From Selenomonadaceae bacterium UBA2897 (GTDB taxonomy: Bacteria; Bacillota; Negativicutes; Selenomonadales; Selenomonadaceae), in contig DEDT01000041.1 of NCBI GenBank assembly GCA_002350105.1, forward strand, positions 1 through 64,000: a stretch of DNA of 64,000 nt. The letters are read 5' to 3'. Below are positions 62,275 to 64,000 of this stretch, piece by piece. The first letter of the stretch is position 1. The number at the start of each line of letters is the position of its first letter. Under the pieces are notes generated by a model, which saw nothing but the letters and a program-made list of their open reading frames with translations, made no database searches and had not been told where the DNA came from. The position numbers and the translations under genes were made by a program.

Positions 62275-63426
62275 TCAAAATGAAAAGATCATCTTGCCTC
62301 CGGCAGATTCACCGGGTACCGCGTTTGGCAGTCTCTGCTGAATGGCATTCGAGAAATCGCCCGGCGTGCTATACCCCATAGCATCGACAAAAATCTGCAA
62401 CGCTCCCGTGCTGGAGAATCCCATACGGACGATCCGGCAGGTCATCCCCTGCAAAGCCTGCACGATCGCATTTTTCTGATTGACACGATCCGTGATGTTC
62501 TGGAAGACAAGTAACGTCTTGATATGACGTACCCCACCGCGCGTATCGCGCTGCTCTGTCAGGAGTGCCTTCTGCGAAAGGGATTCGACCGCCTTGCGTG
62601 CCGCCAGATTCTGCGCTTTCAGAACCGCCGCATTCGCATCGTTACCCACGGCAGTAAAATAATCCGCAAAGGAATTTACCGCATTATTGTCAAGCCCCAC
62701 CATGCTGAAGGAAGCCTGCACAACAGCTGAAACCCCCTGTCGCCCCGGGTTAATCTGAATGGTGGAGAACACGCCATAGAGCACGGCATGGGCATCGCCG
62801 CGCTCTTCCATAGACGAGGCGATGGCGCGAATCTGTGTGGCCGACAGTGGCTGGCCACTGCGAACCTGGTTCTGGACATAGTCGTTTAACCGGGAGCTTT
62901 CCCCTACTGCAAAGCCGCCATCTTCCAGCCTGCTGCGTACGTAGGTAGAGACATCATCCTGACTGCCAAAGATACCCGTCTTACCTGCCAGTGCCACGAG
63001 AACACCGTGGCGGTTAGACTGATCACTCAGTGCCGAGATGCGATCCTTCAGTTTTCCCATCTCGGTCTCAATCGCGTGCGTGCTGACCTCCGCATCGATT
63101 GACAGAATGTACATCCCGTCCTCCTGATGCTCATCAAAGACCCGGTTCAGCTTCACATAGCCGTTGGAATTCGACATGATGCGGTCGGTCAGCACGACGT
63201 TCTTGTCCACCAGCGTCGTGCCCGAAACCTGCACGCCGACCCTGGCCTCGACCAGCGTACGCTCAGCATCCTGAATCGCCTGCTCCCTAGCACGCACCGT
63301 ATCACCATCTGTGATAACCGCGCGCCCCTGCTGAATCTCCGCCTGGCAGACCGATGCCTGCCCCCAAAAACTGCACGCCGCTACCGCGACGGCTGCCAAG
63401 GCCAGTCGTATATCGGTTCTCCTCAT
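62275..63426 (-). CDS. Exported protein with LPP20/FlgT-like N-terminus
   Basis: 383-residue secreted protein. The signal peptide (LALAAVAVAACSFWGQASVC) precedes AEIQQGRAVITDGDTVRARE, followed by QAIQDAERTLVEARVGVQVS and a strand-rich DGMYILSIDAEVSTHAIETE. This helix-then-strand module is also seen in the two genes downstream. It may assemble in the periplasm or at the outer membrane. It starts 15 bases after the gene at the window's right edge, so the two are one operon. Confidence 0.65.
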   Translation of the reverse strand: MRRTDIRLALAAVAVAACSFWGQASVCQAEIQQGRAVITDGDTVRAREQAIQDAERTLVEARVGVQVSGTTLVDKNVVLTDRIMSNSNGYVKLNRVFDEHQEDGMYILSIDAEVSTHAIETEMGKLKDRISALSDQSNRHGVLVALAGKTGIFGSQDDVSTYVRSRLEDGGFAVGESSRLNDYVQNQVRSGQPLSATQIRAIASSMEERGDAHAVLYGVFSTIQINPGRQGVSAVVQASFSMVGLDNNAVNSFADYFTAVGNDANAAVLKAQNLAARKAVESLSQKALLTEQRDTRGGVRHIKTLLVFQNITDRVNQKNAIVQALQGMTCRIVRMGFSSTGALQIFVDAMGYSTPGDFSNAIQQRLPNAVPGESAGGKMIFSF

Positions 63427-63441
63427 ATGACAACCTTCTCC

Positions 63442-64000
63442 TCACTTTTTGCGCTTCTGCTGTGCCAGTTCATTAGACAAATCATAAAAGAGTGACGTAA
63501 AGGCATAATACTCTGTCTGCTGCTTCTTCGCCAGACGATCCTGCTCTGACAGAGCTTTATCTGCCTCCGGCACATCGATCAGGATCAGATGCTTCGTCAG
63601 TGGCTCCGCCGGTGCCGCTGCCTGTCCATTTGCATCGATTTCCTGCTGCGTGAGCCATGCCTTGTACATATGATGCTCCGTGGCCGCCTTGCCCGGATCC
63701 ATGACTCCGTCATTAACCCCATACACATCCAGCGTAATCTTATTTGTCGGCTGTTCCCAGGACAATTCCTGCTCACCCAACGGTGTATTGATCCGCATGC
63801 GGTTGATGTTTTGGTCCAATGCGTCATTACCGAACACGCTCGGCAGGACGACCTGATTATGTGCCTGCTGGAAAGCCGCAGTATACACGCTCGCGAGCAG
63901 CTGTTGCAGCTTCTGTCCTTTCTCTCCTGGGAAAATTTCATTCTTCGCGCGCGGGGAACGGAATGTCACACCGGTAACCTGATACGTCCTAAAAGTATTA
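63442..64000 (-). CDS. Hypothetical protein, 5' part outside window
   Basis: The frame is open through the right edge, so the start lies beyond it; 185 residues are visible. An internal GTG at 63969 is only a possible start because the frame before it (YQVTGVTFRSPRAKNEIFPG spans it) has no stop. The sequence contains KLQQLLASVYTAAFQQAHNQ and a basic end LSNELAQQKRKK. No domain is recognised. It is the first known gene of the operon with the two exported proteins at 61390-63426, so an envelope role is likely. Confidence 0.55.
   Translation of the reverse strand, partial: NTFRTYQVTGVTFRSPRAKNEIFPGEKGQKLQQLLASVYTAAFQQAHNQVVLPSVFGNDALDQNINRMRINTPLGEQELSWEQPTNKITLDVYGVNDGVMDPGKAATEHHMYKAWLTQQEIDANGQAAAPAEPLTKHLILIDVPEADKALSEQDRLAKKQQTEYYAFTSLFYDLSNELAQQKRKK

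Overview
The window looks like a chromosomal segment of a GC-rich diderm Firmicute, most likely a Negativicute of the Selenomonadaceae type (Selenomonas/Mitsuokella-like). It combines Firmicute gene order (hpf ... secA-prfB; secG-esterase-rnr-smpB; ftsE-ftsX-M23-ctpA) with genes that only make sense with an outer membrane (TonB, ExbB/ExbD, a TonB-dependent receptor, a TolC-like channel). TTG starts with good ribosome binding sites recur (HD-GYP protein, secA, smpB, secG, panS, marR). Nearly all genes lie on the minus strand. Genus and species are inferred; no rRNA, tRNA, CRISPR array or insertion sequence was seen.

Layout. 1-0.94 kb: end of a polar amino acid ABC transporter. 1.06-5.84 kb: YesM-like kinase, YesN-like regulator and a sugar-binding lipoprotein in one operon with no permease. 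6.2-7.25 kb (+): HD-GYP protein. 7.3-12.0 kb: TolC/MacA/MacB-type export operon. 12.1-13.9 kb (+): recQ. 14.0-26.3 kb: housekeeping block with ssb, ctpA, an EnvC-like M23 protein, ftsX, ftsE, csaB, two envelope proteins, prfB and secA. 26.5-33.25 kb: a complete TonB-dependent uptake operon, from exbD through tonB, binding protein, receptor, ATPase and permease to exbB, sitting between secA and hpf. 34.1-36.3 kb: second amino acid transporter. 36.5-40.3 kb: zinc-ribbon protein and a three-gene glycosylation set. 40.4-44.7 kb: smpB, rnr, esterase, secG. 44.7-45.45 kb: a probable type I toxin-antitoxin locus and an hsdM remnant. 45.6-48.0 kb: TIM-barrel protein and pyk. 48.2-51.6 kb: accessory genes (FliD-like protein, DUF4143 ATPase, DUF3592 protein, lone RelB antitoxin). 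51.6-53.9 kb: panS-panC-panD behind a structured leader. 54.2-56.5 kb: third amino acid transporter. 56.7-60.1 kb: universal stress protein, ABC-2 permease, HlyD adaptor, MarR regulator. 60.3-64 kb: four exported or unknown proteins, three with LPP20/FlgT-like features.

Most worth checking: (i) the panS leader, which folds into a hairpin with two bulged adenosines inside a closing stem and ends in a terminator, resembling the pan RNA motif; (ii) an unlisted 25-residue holin-like toxin with a sequestered ribosome binding site and a convergent promoter for an antisense RNA; (iii) two paralogous amino acid transporter operons whose leaders share a GGC-AAYGGW-GCC element built into a terminator; (iv) the self-contained TonB operon lying inside an otherwise conserved gene block; and (v) a sensor operon that pairs a two-component system with a binding protein but no transporter.
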